64,000 bases of DNA from Bacillus sp. FJAT-22090 (GTDB lineage Bacteria; Bacillota; Bacilli; Bacillales_A; Planococcaceae). This document shows positions 1-8,833 of the stretch, one piece after another; position 1 is the stretch's first letter, and every line of letters starts with the position of its first letter. Below the pieces are notes generated by a model that made no database searches, was not told where the DNA came from, and saw only the letters and a program-made list of their open reading frames with translations. The position numbers and the translations under genes were made by a program. The stretch lies in assembly GCF_007676755.1 (NCBI RefSeq), contig NZ_VEBK01000003.1:186001-250000 (forward strand), given 5' to 3'.

Positions 1-7
1 ATTCATA

Positions 8-700
8 TTATTTTTCTAAAATGGGTGGAAAAAAACGTGCTTTTTTCATTTTGGAATAGTGAGCTACAGGAGATTTCAATTGAAAGTCGTTTTTTATATA
101 AGATGCCATTGTATTTTCATAAGTTTGGCCGATGACATCTTGCAAAACCCAAGGTGAATGACTAATGTCTATACGGTATAACTTTCCTTTTGTTTTCGTC
201 CATAAACAATAACGCTCCGTAAGCCAGTGATTAAAGAAGGTGCTTTTAACGGGCCGAGCGATTGGCTTAAATGTGGTGATTAAGTTTTCAGCAAGCGCAT
301 GTTTGTGCATATAAATACTCTTAATAGAGAATATTTTATAATGTGAAAAGCTAATATCGGCATAACGATACGGTAAGAAGTTACCAAGAGTCGTTAATTT
401 TACAATAATAGGATGACTCGCATCTAAACTAAAGAAATGGACACCCGATTTTCCTTTATAGGTAACATACGTACGAACATTTAGCTCTAAATAAGATTGT
501 AGTCCAGGTACAGGAGGCATAAGCCTTCCCCTGTTCCTCTTTACTTGAAAAAATACTAAACCAATCCATGCCCTGTTATCGTATAAGTCTAATTCCAACT
601 CAGAAGGTATAAGTTCACGAACTTCTTCAGGAGAAACAGGCCAATGGAGAAATAATACATGATGCCATTCTTGGGTCATAATCCATGGTCTTTTCCACAT
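8..700 (-). CDS. DUF2071 family protein (YqjF-like)
   Basis: Protein of 230 residues, about the usual length for the DUF2071/YqjF family. The N-terminal region, with a Trp- and His-rich start (PWIMTQEWHHVLFLHWPV) and a later EVRELIP segment, is what I recognise. The biochemical role of this family is unknown to me; it is cytosolic, with no signal peptide or membrane segment. The ATG at 700 is preceded by a good ribosome binding site (GAAAGGAG). It looks monocistronic: the next gene upstream, also on the minus strand, ends 233 bases away with its own terminator. Family call fairly sure, function unknown. Confidence 0.8.
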   Translation of the reverse strand: MWKRPWIMTQEWHHVLFLHWPVSPEEVRELIPSELELDLYDNRAWIGLVFFQVKRNRGRLMPPVPGLQSYLELNVRTYVTYKGKSGVHFFSLDASHPIIVKLTTLGNFLPYRYADISFSHYKIFSIKSIYMHKHALAENLITTFKPIARPVKSTFFNHWLTERYCLWTKTKGKLYRIDISHSPWVLQDVIGQTYENTMASYIKNDFQLKSPVAHYSKMKKARFFPPILEK

Positions 701-890
701 ATAGTTGCTCCTTTCACTTTAAGAATGTACGTTTATTGTTTCCTAATAGGTTTGTCATCAAACTAAGAAATTATTTACTTCTTTCCTAATTTGCCTTGAA
801 GTAAATGGGAGTTTTACTAAATATGTCACAATTTAAACGGAATCCGTTATATTGGAAATCAATTCCCGTATAAGAGTAACTAAACACAAT

Positions 891-918
891 AAGCCCCTTT
901 TCATGAGAAAAGGAGCTT
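891..918 (-). terminator. rho-independent terminator hairpin
   Basis: A 12-bp stem with one mismatch (AAGCCCCTTTTC / GAAAAGGAGCTT) and a 4-base loop lies just downstream of the VCBS-repeat gene. The T-tract on the minus strand is only moderate. Confidence 0.6.
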
Positions 919-933
919 CCTTCTTACACTTAT

Positions 934-2400
934 TCAGCTATTACTTAAATCTTCACCGAAAATCGCTACATTTTGTCGATCATTAACAAATTCGTGACCA
1001 TTCCATTTTAAAATGTTTTGCACATATCCTAAGCCATCAGCATGATACCTACCTGCAATTTCTTGATAAGCGAGCAGCTCAAATGTGCCATCTCTTGCAT
1101 AATCAACCGGATATAAGCCACTTACCGGATCTACCCATCCTTCAATTGGCTCTTTTAACATGCCATCTTTGTTATAAATTTCCGACAGATATTCTTCACC
1201 TTTATACATTAAATCCAATGTGTACTTTATCTTCGGGCTTGAGCTTAGCACGGTTGCTTTATACTGATTTTGATAATTGACTTCATATTTGGATCGCTCA
1301 TTGTATGCGTCCGCATCAAAGATTTGTTGTATTTTCTTTTCTACATATGCAAATATATATGCATAGATTATTCCACCGCTCCCACCTGTATCTATAACGA
1401 TTTGTATATCCTTAATATGATTTCCTGTGAAGTCGCCTAGAAATATCGTTGGGTTATAACCCGCATTTTCTTTTAAAGGAATTCTTTCATATGTGTTCGT
1501 TTTTCCATCCAAAATAACTAGGGTGATATTTTTCCAATAAGGGCTTCCCTCTGTCTTTTCTCCCGTTAAATAGACTGTATCCTCGTAGCCATCTCCAGTA
1601 ACGTCTCCCTTTTTCCAATCTATTACAACTTGATTGTTTTGTTTTCCTCCCTCTATTTGATCTAAAATTTCTTGTTTCTTTTCTAATAACTCTTTTTCCG
1701 ATGGATAAGGAGAAGAAAAAGACAATGCCTTATCTATAGAAAGTAATGCTTGCTCTAATTCCTGTGCTTTCATTTGAGCATCGGCCAAATAGTACCAGTA
1801 GTAAGCATAGTCATTTGTCTTCAATAACTTTTCATAATAAGAAGCCACTTTTCTAAAATAATATGGATAGACATCCTTTGCCTCTACAAGACCCATTTTG
1901 TCTAGACGGTAAATATTCACTTTATAAGCTTCTCCCGTGTCATGAGTCCAAATAGCTAGTTCATACAAACCGTCTTTTCCCTGAGATCCTGGCATATCTT
2001 CCGCTTCTAGCTTGCTGTACACGATATCATTCGTAGGTAGCCACACAAACCCGTGAGGCGTCCATTGCAAGAGATTTAATTGGGACCATATACTACCTTG
2101 TTGCCAACCAATCACTATCGTATTTACACCAGTATCAGTGAGTGGAACGACCAATAGATCATTTATACCGTACCCACTTCCTCTTATCATTATTAACGGT
2201 TGCCAATGACCGCCTACGTTTTTGAGTATCAAAATATAATTTTTTCCTTCATATTTAAATGCTCCGATTATTTCATCCACTTGATCTCCATCAATATCCG
2301 CTACTACTACCGCTTCTTTCTTTTCAGGTTGTTGCAATTCCAAAACCGTTGCTCTTTGCGGCAAGAAACTTTTGAATATATTTACGTAATCGTTCATCAT
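934..2400 (-). CDS. VCBS/FG-GAP repeat-like protein
   Basis: About 488 residues from the ATG pair at 2400, which sits behind a strong GGAGG site; the frame is open further upstream but without a ribosome binding site. Two calcium-loop-like motifs of the FG-GAP/VCBS type are visible: DIDGDQVDEIIG near residue 40 and GDVTGDGYEDTVYL near 270. They resemble integrin-type beta-propeller blades. A central stretch around residues 190-245 (YYEKLL, YYWYYLADAQMKAQELEQALLSIDKAL) looks like a TPR-type helical hairpin. No signal peptide is seen, although most relatives are exported. Function is not known; a propeller-TPR scaffold is inference. Confidence 0.7.
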   Translation of the reverse strand: MMNDYVNIFKSFLPQRATVLELQQPEKKEAVVVADIDGDQVDEIIGAFKYEGKNYILILKNVGGHWQPLIMIRGSGYGINDLLVVPLTDTGVNTIVIGWQQGSIWSQLNLLQWTPHGFVWLPTNDIVYSKLEAEDMPGSQGKDGLYELAIWTHDTGEAYKVNIYRLDKMGLVEAKDVYPYYFRKVASYYEKLLKTNDYAYYWYYLADAQMKAQELEQALLSIDKALSFSSPYPSEKELLEKKQEILDQIEGGKQNNQVVIDWKKGDVTGDGYEDTVYLTGEKTEGSPYWKNITLVILDGKTNTYERIPLKENAGYNPTIFLGDFTGNHIKDIQIVIDTGGSGGIIYAYIFAYVEKKIQQIFDADAYNERSKYEVNYQNQYKATVLSSSPKIKYTLDLMYKGEEYLSEIYNKDGMLKEPIEGWVDPVSGLYPVDYARDGTFELLAYQEIAGRYHADGLGYVQNILKWNGHEFVNDRQNVAIFGEDLSNS

Positions 2401-2469
2401 ACACCCCTTCCTCCACATCATATGCAGGTAAATGAAGAGGTGACGCTTCTACGTACGGAGGTATAATAA

Positions 2470-2503
2470 ACAAATCCCCTCGCATGAACCAGGGGATTTG
2501 TTT
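2470..2503 (-). terminator. rho-independent terminator after gltS
   Basis: A near-perfect stem (ACAAATCCCC / GGGGATTTGT) begins a few bases past the gltS stop and is followed on the minus strand by a TTTATTATA tract. Confidence 0.75.
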
Positions 2504-2508
2504 ATCAA

Positions 2509-3699
2509 TTATTGGAATAAGTTAATTGTTGTAATGATAATCGGCATTGCAAACACATCAATGAGGAATGCCCCAACAATCGGCACTACAAGGTATGCTT
2601 TTTTAGATGGTCCGAACCTCTCTGTTACAGCAGCCATATTCGCCATTGCGTTAGGTGTTGCACCTAACCCATGACCAGTAAATCCGGCAACCATTACAGC
2701 AGCATCGTAATCTTTTCCCAAAAGACGGAACAGAACAAAGATACCAAAAAGGATAATGAAAATAACTTGGACAATGACGATAGCGATTAACGGAAGCGCC
2801 AAATCTGCTATTTCCCAAAGTTTTATACTCATCAATGCCATAGATAAGAAGATACCTAGAGAAATGTCACTGACTAAGCCAATACTTTGCATATCCACAA
2901 TCTTCGGATTGAATTTGTCTACTATATTTCTCACGATAACTGCAACAAACATAGCACCAACGTATCCAGGAAGAACAAATCCTGTTGCGGAAGAGAACAA
3001 ACTACCTAAGTAGGTTCCAAGTGCCATACAAAAAGTGATTAGGAGTAGTTGCGTAAAAAATGTATTTGATTTGATTGCTTTATCACTTTCTTCAAGAGTT
3101 ATCTCTGTCTCTTCTTCTGTCTCAGTTGATTTCAAATCATACTTTGTAACAAGATATTTAACAACTGGACCACCAATGAGACCACCGGCAACAAGACCAA
3201 ACGTTGCAGCTGCTACCCCAATAGAAAGCGCCGAGTTAATACCGAGGTCTTCTACAGTTTGTCCGAACGCAGTCGCTGCACCATGCCCACCTTCCATTGA
3301 AACGGCACCTGCCATCATTCCGATTAACGGATGAAGGTCAAATAAATAAGCCATAGACACGCCTATTGTGTTTTGTGCAAGCGCTAAAAATCCACAAGCC
3401 AGCCAATAAATAACGAGTAACTTGCCACCTAATTTTACAAGTTTAAAACTTGCTCCCAATCCGACTGTCGTAAAAAAGGTAAGCATGAACAAACCTTGTA
3501 ACGAGGTATCTAATGTAATTTCAAACCATCCAAATGATTTTGCTATCGTCGCGAGTACGGCAAATAGTAATCCTCCGACTACTGGAGCCGGAATACAAAA
3601 CTTATTTAAGAATCCAACCTTCTTTACTAAGAATGTTCCTAATACCAATAGTGCAACGGAAAGAAAGATTGTTGTAATTTGATCAAGTGATAGTGTCAT
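2509..3699 (-). CDS. gltS: Sodium/glutamate symporter GltS
   Basis: 396 residues, the normal length for the GltS (ESS) family of Na+-dependent glutamate carriers in the cytoplasmic membrane. About ten to twelve hydrophobic segments are visible. The family hallmarks are present: the N-terminal PAPVVGGLLFA segment, SMEGGHGAATAFGQ near residue 140 in the first re-entrant half, and the matching GFTGHGLGATPNAMANM near 345 in the second. The ATG at 3699 lies behind TAGGAGGAAG and overlaps the last 17 bases of hutG, so the two are translationally coupled. Pairing with formimidoylglutamase, which releases glutamate, points to a glutamate/histidine-derived nitrogen role. Transport direction cannot be read from sequence. 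Confidence 0.92.
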   Translation of the reverse strand: MTLSLDQITTIFLSVALLVLGTFLVKKVGFLNKFCIPAPVVGGLLFAVLATIAKSFGWFEITLDTSLQGLFMLTFFTTVGLGASFKLVKLGGKLLVIYWLACGFLALAQNTIGVSMAYLFDLHPLIGMMAGAVSMEGGHGAATAFGQTVEDLGINSALSIGVAAATFGLVAGGLIGGPVVKYLVTKYDLKSTETEEETEITLEESDKAIKSNTFFTQLLLITFCMALGTYLGSLFSSATGFVLPGYVGAMFVAVIVRNIVDKFNPKIVDMQSIGLVSDISLGIFLSMALMSIKLWEIADLALPLIAIVIVQVIFIILFGIFVLFRLLGKDYDAAVMVAGFTGHGLGATPNAMANMAAVTERFGPSKKAYLVVPIVGAFLIDVFAMPIIITTINLFQ

Positions 3700-4666
3700 T
3701 CTTTCTTCCTCCTAAAAATGATGTAATTGCTTCGTTCGTTAAATATGCTCCCAATTTCACCGTGCGATTATTTTCGTCCAATATTGGATTAACTTCCGAA
3801 ATATCAAAAGATAATGTTTTTTTATGAGAAGTTACAGTTTTAATAATGGAACGAACAACCATTGGATTTAAGCCAAATGGGGAGGGAGCACTTACACCTG
3901 GTGCAAATGCAGCATTGAGTACGTCTGTACATAACGTCAGCATAATACAGTCATGTTTTTGGATAAATTCCTCGATTGCTTTATTTACTGAAGTAGATTG
4001 TCCATCATGCATATCCTCTTCGTAAATATAAGTAACGTTTAGTTCATCCGCCTTGTCGAATAACTCTTGTGTATTCCCATACCGCTGAATGCCAAGAACA
4101 AAATAGCTACTGTTTTTATCTTGTTCTAATATTTGCCTAAACATCGTCCCTGAAGATGGCTGTTCATCATAAGGGCGCAAGTCAAAGTGCGCATCAATAT
4201 TGATAATCCCTAGCTTCGCTTCTTCCCCAATATGATTTCGAACTCCGAGATAATGACCGTAAGCGGTTTCATGTCCGCCGCCAAGAATAATTGGGAACAT
4301 TTTTTTACTTAGTACGGTGTTTACTGCTTCACCTAACTGTTGTTGAGCTGTTTCTAGGTCATTTCCAGCACACTCAATTGTTCCTATATCTGCAAGGTGT
4401 TTATCATCAGCCAATTTCCATGGTAGCTTTGCCAATTCGGATCGTAGTGCATCAGGTGCATTTGCAGCTCCAAGCTGACCTTTATTTCTACGTACACCTT
4501 CCTCACTTGCAAAGCCGATAATTACACAACTCTCCTCTTCAGATTTAAGCGCTTCCATTTGTTCTAACTCAACAATTTGGTGATATCGGAAACTTGTTCT
4601 ATTTTCAAGATGATCAGTACGACCCGACCAAATATTTTCCATTACTTTTTTTAGCAAGTCTTTCAT
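3683..4666 (-). CDS. hutG: Formimidoylglutamase (ureohydrolase family)
   Basis: 327 residues. HutG hydrolyses N-formimino-L-glutamate to glutamate and formamide, the last step of one histidine-degradation route. The arginase-fold metal motifs are visible: GGGHE (His132), NIDAHFD (Asp158, His160, Asp162) and LCTDVLNAAFAPG (Asp248). Cys at the first position of the last motif, where arginases have Asp, is also found in staphylococcal HutG (ICMDV) and so supports HutG over arginase or agmatinase. The N-terminal NIWSGRTD block also matches the HutG branch. No other hut gene is nearby; the partner is gltS, which it overlaps by 17 bases. A divergent LysR gene probably controls the pair. Confidence 0.88.
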   Translation of the reverse strand: MKDLLKKVMENIWSGRTDHLENRTSFRYHQIVELEQMEALKSEEESCVIIGFASEEGVRRNKGQLGAANAPDALRSELAKLPWKLADDKHLADIGTIECAGNDLETAQQQLGEAVNTVLSKKMFPIILGGGHETAYGHYLGVRNHIGEEAKLGIINIDAHFDLRPYDEQPSSGTMFRQILEQDKNSSYFVLGIQRYGNTQELFDKADELNVTYIYEEDMHDGQSTSVNKAIEEFIQKHDCIMLTLCTDVLNAAFAPGVSAPSPFGLNPMVVRSIIKTVTSHKKTLSFDISEVNPILDENNRTVKLGAYLTNEAITSFLGGRKNDTIT

Positions 4667-4785
4667 CCTTTCGTAAACTGAAGATTTTACATTTTTATCA
4701 ATTATAAATTAACTTATTTATTAATTCTAATATATAATTACTATAAATATATAACTTGAAACTATAAATGATAGGAGTAATATAG
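4667..4785. promoter_or_regulatory. Divergent hutG / LysR control region
   Basis: A 119-bp, very AT-rich intergenic region between two divergent genes. It contains an imperfect dyad (TTAACTTATTTATTAA at 4709-4724) of the T-N11-A shape recognised by LysR-type regulators, and a second AT-rich dyad at about 4731-4753. Binding by the adjacent regulator is inference from the standard LysR layout. Confidence 0.5.
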
Positions 4786-5676
4786 ATGGATTTAAAACAA
4801 CTTACGTATTTCGTAGCAATTGTTGACCATAAGAGCTTTTCAAAAGCCGCACAAAAGTTACATATTTCTCAGCCCTCTTTAAGTAATGCCGTAAAAAGCT
4901 TAGAAAGTGAATTAGGTTTCCAAATTCTTGACCGTAATACAAGAAATATAGAATTAACGGAAGCTGGTACTATTTTATATAAAAAAGCATTTCGCCTTTT
5001 ACTAGAGATGGATAGTATGAAAAAGGAAATGGAGGAAGTAAAGAACACCGGCAATGGAGAAATACAGCTTGGCATGATTGAATCAGTAAAGCATTGGATT
5101 CCTAAGGTGATTGTTCAATACAATGAGGAGTTTCCAAATATGCGGATCAAACTAACTGAAGTGCTCAGCGGAAATGACGTAAAAAATTCGTTACGAAATT
5201 ATCACACACATGCAATCATTACTAACCAATTTATACAGGAGGAAGACATCGAAGCAATTCCCTTATACAATGAAAAACTCGTTCTAGTATTCCACGAAAG
5301 TAACCCATTGGCTGATTATTCAACCGTAACCTTAACAGATTTAGCAGGAGAGCCGTTCATTATAAGCAGGGAGGGATTTCAGACAAGAGATGATGTATTG
5401 AATGCTTTTGAAATAGAAAATGTGATGCCGACAATAAAGTATGAGATTGAGCGTTTTGAAACAGCTTTAAGTTTAGTACGTGAAGGTATCGGTATTACAC
5501 TAATTCCAGAAAATTATTTATTAGCACTCCCAGATAAAATGCTTGTGAAAAGATCAATAGATTCATCAGCACTTGTTAGAACTGTCTATTTAACTTTTTT
5601 AAAGAACCGCTATGTATCACCAGCCATTCATACATTTATCAATAAAACGAAGCAATATTTCGTCGATGTTTTGTAA
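4786..5676 (+). CDS. LysR-family transcriptional regulator
   Basis: 296 residues, typical of LysR regulators. The N-terminal winged helix-turn-helix is clear (MDLKQLTYFVAIVDHKSFSK, then AAQKLHISQPSLSNAVKSLE, residues 1-60), followed by the linker helix and a periplasmic-binding-protein-like effector domain (residues 90-290). It starts at 4786 behind TAGGAG. It is transcribed away from hutG-gltS, the usual geometry for a LysR activator and its target, so formiminoglutamate, glutamate or a related metabolite is a plausible effector. The effector is a guess. Confidence 0.9.
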   Translation: MDLKQLTYFVAIVDHKSFSKAAQKLHISQPSLSNAVKSLESELGFQILDRNTRNIELTEAGTILYKKAFRLLLEMDSMKKEMEEVKNTGNGEIQLGMIESVKHWIPKVIVQYNEEFPNMRIKLTEVLSGNDVKNSLRNYHTHAIITNQFIQEEDIEAIPLYNEKLVLVFHESNPLADYSTVTLTDLAGEPFIISREGFQTRDDVLNAFEIENVMPTIKYEIERFETALSLVREGIGITLIPENYLLALPDKMLVKRSIDSSALVRTVYLTFLKNRYVSPAIHTFINKTKQYFVDVL

Positions 5677-5714
5677 CACAAGTTACCGGCAATTCCCTTC
5701 AATTGCCAAGGAAT

Positions 5715-5754
5715 AAAAAAAGTATCAGGTTTCATTATACCCTGATACTTTTTT
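5715..5754. terminator. Bidirectional terminator between LysR gene and small gene
   Basis: A 14-bp stem (AAAAAAGTATCAGG / CCTGATACTTTTTT) with A- and T-rich ends works in both directions. The last codons of the minus-strand 80-residue gene are embedded in it. Confidence 0.8.
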
Positions 5755-5967
5755 GGTTTTATCGATTCGATGATATTCCGATATTTGAATCACCCGAACG
5801 TCTCTCGTATTCAATTCATGATAAATCCCTCGGCTATCTGTAAACGAAATGTATTGATCGCGCTCTTTTTGAATTAGCTCTTCTGCTTTTTGTTGTGACT
5901 CTATATGGATGAACCTTCTAATATAATGCTCTTCATCAAAAAAGTAAGTTACTTTAAATTCTTTCAC
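5725..5967 (-). CDS. Small hypothetical protein, 80 aa
   Basis: A short hydrophilic protein that I do not recognise. It starts with GTG at 5967 behind AGGAG at good spacing. The sequence alternates beta-type (FKVTYFFDEE, RRFIHIES) and helical (QKAEELIQKERDQ) stretches, suggesting a small alpha/beta domain. Its end lies within a bidirectional terminator. It starts 18 bases after the cypC stop on the same strand, so it may be cotranscribed with the peroxygenase. No function assigned. Confidence 0.6.
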   Translation of the reverse strand: MKEFKVTYFFDEEHYIRRFIHIESQQKAEELIQKERDQYISFTDSRGIYHELNTRDVRVIQISEYHRIDKTKKVSGYNET

Positions 5968-5985
5968 TACTTGAATCTCCTGTCC

Positions 5986-7239
5986 TTAATATGATCGTGA
6001 TACATCCGTAAGAATTAGTTTGCTATGCGGGATACTTGGCATATTCACCATACTATAGCTCAAATCCTGCGCTGGAATTTGATAAGAAAGTCGGTTTGCC
6101 AAGCAGTCTAGACTGACCTTCATTACTTCAATCGTAACAAATTCTCCTGCACAACGATGACCCATCAAATAATCACCTCCACCTTGGGGAATAAAACTAA
6201 ATGGGCTTCCTGACCAATCAGCAAACCTTTCCGGAGAGAATATATCAGGGTTTTCCCAAAGCATGGCATCATGATTAGTTCCGTATAGATCAAGTAACGT
6301 TAATGTCCCTTCTTCAAATGTGTAATCTTTCCAGACAAATTCTTTCTTTACTCTCGCTGCTGCTAATGGAAAAAATGGATAGAAACGTCGGATCTCTTGA
6401 ACAAACATTTGGGCATATTCACCGTTTTCTAATTTTAATTTTTCCGCTTCCTGTGGATAATGATGAATAGCGAGTGCTGTGAAATTAATGTATATAGCGA
6501 TTGCCACAATCGGTCTTAATATGTTGATAATTTCCACAGCAGCTATTTCTACGTCCAACAAATTTCCTTCTAAGTCACGATGTAAAGAAATGGTATGTAA
6601 AGCGGAACCTTCTGGAGCTGTTAACTTTCCTTCTCTAACTTGTGTTACCATCTCCTCTACCCATTTCTCTACCTTTTTACGTGAATGTCGTCCCTTCCAA
6701 TGCTCGGGACCGATAGCAGCAGGAGATTCAAATAAATCCCCTAGCTGTTCCGTTCGCTCAACCACATCTTTCTCATCCAACGGAACTCCTGCCCAATGGC
6801 AAGCAGTACGGCATAATAGCTGTTTGCTTTCCTCATAAAGTACTACCTCGTCTAGAAGCTCCCACTTTTGGACTGCTTCATCCCATTGCTTTTCAGTTAT
6901 AGCTCTTAATGATTCCAGCTTTTCCCTCGTCATTAAAGACATAAACATTTTCTTACGATGCGTATGTTCAGCACCATCTAAAGTTTGAACTCCCTTTTCT
7001 CCAAATAAAGTTTTCTGCATCCTTTTTGGTGCTGCTCCATTCCTTATAAACTTTTCATCATCATAAAAAACCTCTGCTGCTTCTATCCCGCCCATGCAGA
7101 TTGTCTTTTGCCCTAACAAACGTGTTTCAAAAATATTAGATGCAAAACTAGTTCTCCTATTCGGAATGTACATATATCCTTCCCTTAAAAAACGTAAACT
7201 ATTATCCATTCCATCTTCACGTGGTATTTGGCTTGTCAT
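5986..7239 (-). CDS. cypC: Fatty-acid peroxygenase, cytochrome P450 CYP152 (CypC)
   Basis: 417 residues from the ATG at 7239, which follows AAGGAG; the frame is open upstream to 7332 but without a good site. CYP152 enzymes hydroxylate long-chain fatty acids at the alpha or beta carbon with hydrogen peroxide and need no reductase. The diagnostic residues fall at the same numbers as in B. subtilis CypC: the LRPIVA segment with Arg242-Pro243, where Arg binds the substrate carboxylate in place of the usual P450 acid-alcohol pair, and heme-ligand Cys363 in PQGGG...GHRC. The helix-K motif is QEIRRFYP. No redox partner gene lies nearby, which fits peroxide use. The gene looks intact. Confidence 0.93.
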   Translation of the reverse strand: MTSQIPREDGMDNSLRFLREGYMYIPNRRTSFASNIFETRLLGQKTICMGGIEAAEVFYDDEKFIRNGAAPKRMQKTLFGEKGVQTLDGAEHTHRKKMFMSLMTREKLESLRAITEKQWDEAVQKWELLDEVVLYEESKQLLCRTACHWAGVPLDEKDVVERTEQLGDLFESPAAIGPEHWKGRHSRKKVEKWVEEMVTQVREGKLTAPEGSALHTISLHRDLEGNLLDVEIAAVEIINILRPIVAIAIYINFTALAIHHYPQEAEKLKLENGEYAQMFVQEIRRFYPFFPLAAARVKKEFVWKDYTFEEGTLTLLDLYGTNHDAMLWENPDIFSPERFADWSGSPFSFIPQGGGDYLMGHRCAGEFVTIEVMKVSLDCLANRLSYQIPAQDLSYSMVNMPSIPHSKLILTDVSRSY

Positions 7240-7377
7240 AAAATCCGACTCCTTTTGTCTTTCTTCTATCATTATTGTTCCCTTTTTGTTTCCGTTAAAA
7301 CTTACAAAGCAAGAGAGCGTGAATAATTTCAACTATGATAAAATGAGAATACTTGTAGATAGAAAGGAAGAAATGAA

Positions 7378-8007
7378 ATGAACTCACCTTTTACGTATAA
7401 ACATACTGCTCCATCCTTATCCGGAAAACAACCAGCCATTTTTTTAATACATGGGATGGGAAGCAACGAAGAGGATTTACTACAGCTGGTGAAAGACTTT
7501 GAGGAAACCCACCATATTTTTAGTCTGCGAGGACCGATTGTTTTCAAACCAGGATATGCTTTTTTTACAAATGAAGAGGAAGGTCAACCAGACCGAGAAG
7601 TATTTGACAAAGTAATAACGTTTATTCAAGCATTTATTCGTGAAGCAATTGAGGAATACGATTTAGTTAGAGATAAAGTTTTTGTAGTCGGCTTTAGCCA
7701 AGGGGCAGTAATTGCACAAACGTTAGCACTAACAATGGGTAATATCATTAGTGGCGTTGTTGCCTTAAGTGGATATATACCTGATTTTGTAAAAGTAGAA
7801 TATGCGAAATTACCTGTTGATCATTTGAATATTTTTATTTCACATGGTGACTATGATTATGTTATCCCATCCCAGTGGGGAGCGGAAAGCAAAAATTATT
7901 TCGAATCGCTTGGATCACATGTGACTTTTAAAACTTATAATGAGGGACATGGGGTAACACCGGAAAATCTACAAGATTTAATACAGTTTTTGAAGGTAAA
8001 TGAATGA
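7378..8007 (+). CDS. Carboxylesterase/phospholipase-like alpha/beta hydrolase
   Basis: 209 residues, the size of the small cytosolic carboxylesterases related to acyl-protein thioesterase and MhqD. The catalytic triad is visible: the nucleophile elbow GFSQG (Ser near residue 110), Asp in SHGDYDYVIP and His in NEGHGV. The oxyanion-hole motif is FLIHGMGSNEED. The ATG at 7378 follows AAAGGAAG. It is divergent from cypC, whose start is about 140 bp away, and ends with a clear terminator. Substrate unknown; MhqD-type proteins are tied to quinone stress, but that is only suggestive here. Confidence 0.88.
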   Translation: MNSPFTYKHTAPSLSGKQPAIFLIHGMGSNEEDLLQLVKDFEETHHIFSLRGPIVFKPGYAFFTNEEEGQPDREVFDKVITFIQAFIREAIEEYDLVRDKVFVVGFSQGAVIAQTLALTMGNIISGVVALSGYIPDFVKVEYAKLPVDHLNIFISHGDYDYVIPSQWGAESKNYFESLGSHVTFKTYNEGHGVTPENLQDLIQFLKVNE

Positions 8008-8048
8008 ATTTGTTTCGGAATGGCTTGCCTCTTCCCGTTCTATTCCTC

Positions 8049-8088
8049 AAAAAACCGATTCCCCATCATTATAGGGAATCGGTTTTTT
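8049..8088 (+). terminator. rho-independent terminator after esterase
   Basis: A 15-bp perfect stem (AAAAAACCGATTCCC / GGGAATCGGTTTTTT) with a 10-base loop lies about 40 bases past the esterase stop. Confidence 0.88.
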
Positions 8089-8192
8089 CTGATACTATTT
8101 TTTATTGTTGCCTACTACTAACCCTACAGAATATCCTTCTGCATAATAGGCAAATTCTCCTCGATTACTTTCGTGAGACGTCTCACTTCCAT

Positions 8193-8570
8193 TTATTTCA
8201 GTACATAGTCAGCCAACACACTCTGCACTTTGTATATATTCAAAGATTTATTGAACTTTTTTTGAAGTGGTGCTGCACTACCTGAAAGCCAAATTTTAAG
8301 CTCTGCATCTAAATCGAATGTTCCAGCTGTTTCGATAGAGAAGTGTACAACACTTTTATACGGGATGGAGTGATACTCGACCTTTTTACCTGTCACTCCT
8401 TGTTTGTCTATTAGTAACAACCGTTTGTCTGTAAAGACAATAAGATCACGAATAAGCTTGTATGCATGCTCAACCTTCTCAGTGGAAGCAAGCAAATCCT
8501 TAAGTTCATTCTCTACCTTATCTAACTCTATTTCTGATGCATTTCCCATTAATCCATCTAAAAAGCCCAT
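8193..8570 (-). CDS. Bacterial PH-domain protein (YvbH type)
   Basis: 125 residues, matching the single-domain bacterial pleckstrin-homology proteins. The beta-strand pattern is visible in DLIVFTDKRLLLIDKQG, KKVEYHSIPYKSVVHFSIET and DAELKIWL. The ATG at 8570 follows a strong GGGGGAT site. These small bPH proteins are of unknown function and likely form oligomeric rings. The gene lies back to back with the ter operon, with 263 bp between starts. Confidence 0.82.
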   Translation of the reverse strand: MGFLDGLMGNASEIELDKVENELKDLLASTEKVEHAYKLIRDLIVFTDKRLLLIDKQGVTGKKVEYHSIPYKSVVHFSIETAGTFDLDAELKIWLSGSAAPLQKKFNKSLNIYKVQSVLADYVLK

Positions 8571-8773
8571 TGTTTATCCCCCTTTTCATCGTTCTTTTTT
8601 TATCATGATTTTCATACTCTATCAATTGTATATAATGAATACTAAATATTCAAATTAATTATGCAGTATATATGAGCTGAAATAACTTTTCGTACGCAAT
8701 AATAATAGTAATAGGTGAAAAATTCTGATAAGCTTTTAGTTAGATAACATGATGTATCATTACTTCTATTTTT

Positions 8774-8799
8774 TGAAACTTTTTGCGCATATAAACGTA
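8774..8799 (+). promoter_or_regulatory. Sigma-W-type promoter of the ter operon
   Basis: TGAAAC at 8774-8779, 16 bases, then CGTA at 8796-8799. This matches the ECF sigma-W consensus exactly, including the T-run after the -35 element. It lies 35 bases upstream of the first terD start. The homologous yceCDEFGH operon of B. subtilis is a known sigma-W target. Confidence 0.88.
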
Positions 8800-8833
8800 T
8801 GAATTAGAAGACAGTATAAATGGAGGGATATGC

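Noticed and set aside
8127-8192. A 21-codon minus-strand frame after the PH-domain gene, and the 14-bp palindrome GTGAGACGTCTCAC at 8173-8186
   Set aside because: No ribosome binding site or family; a palindrome of this size alone is weak evidence of function.
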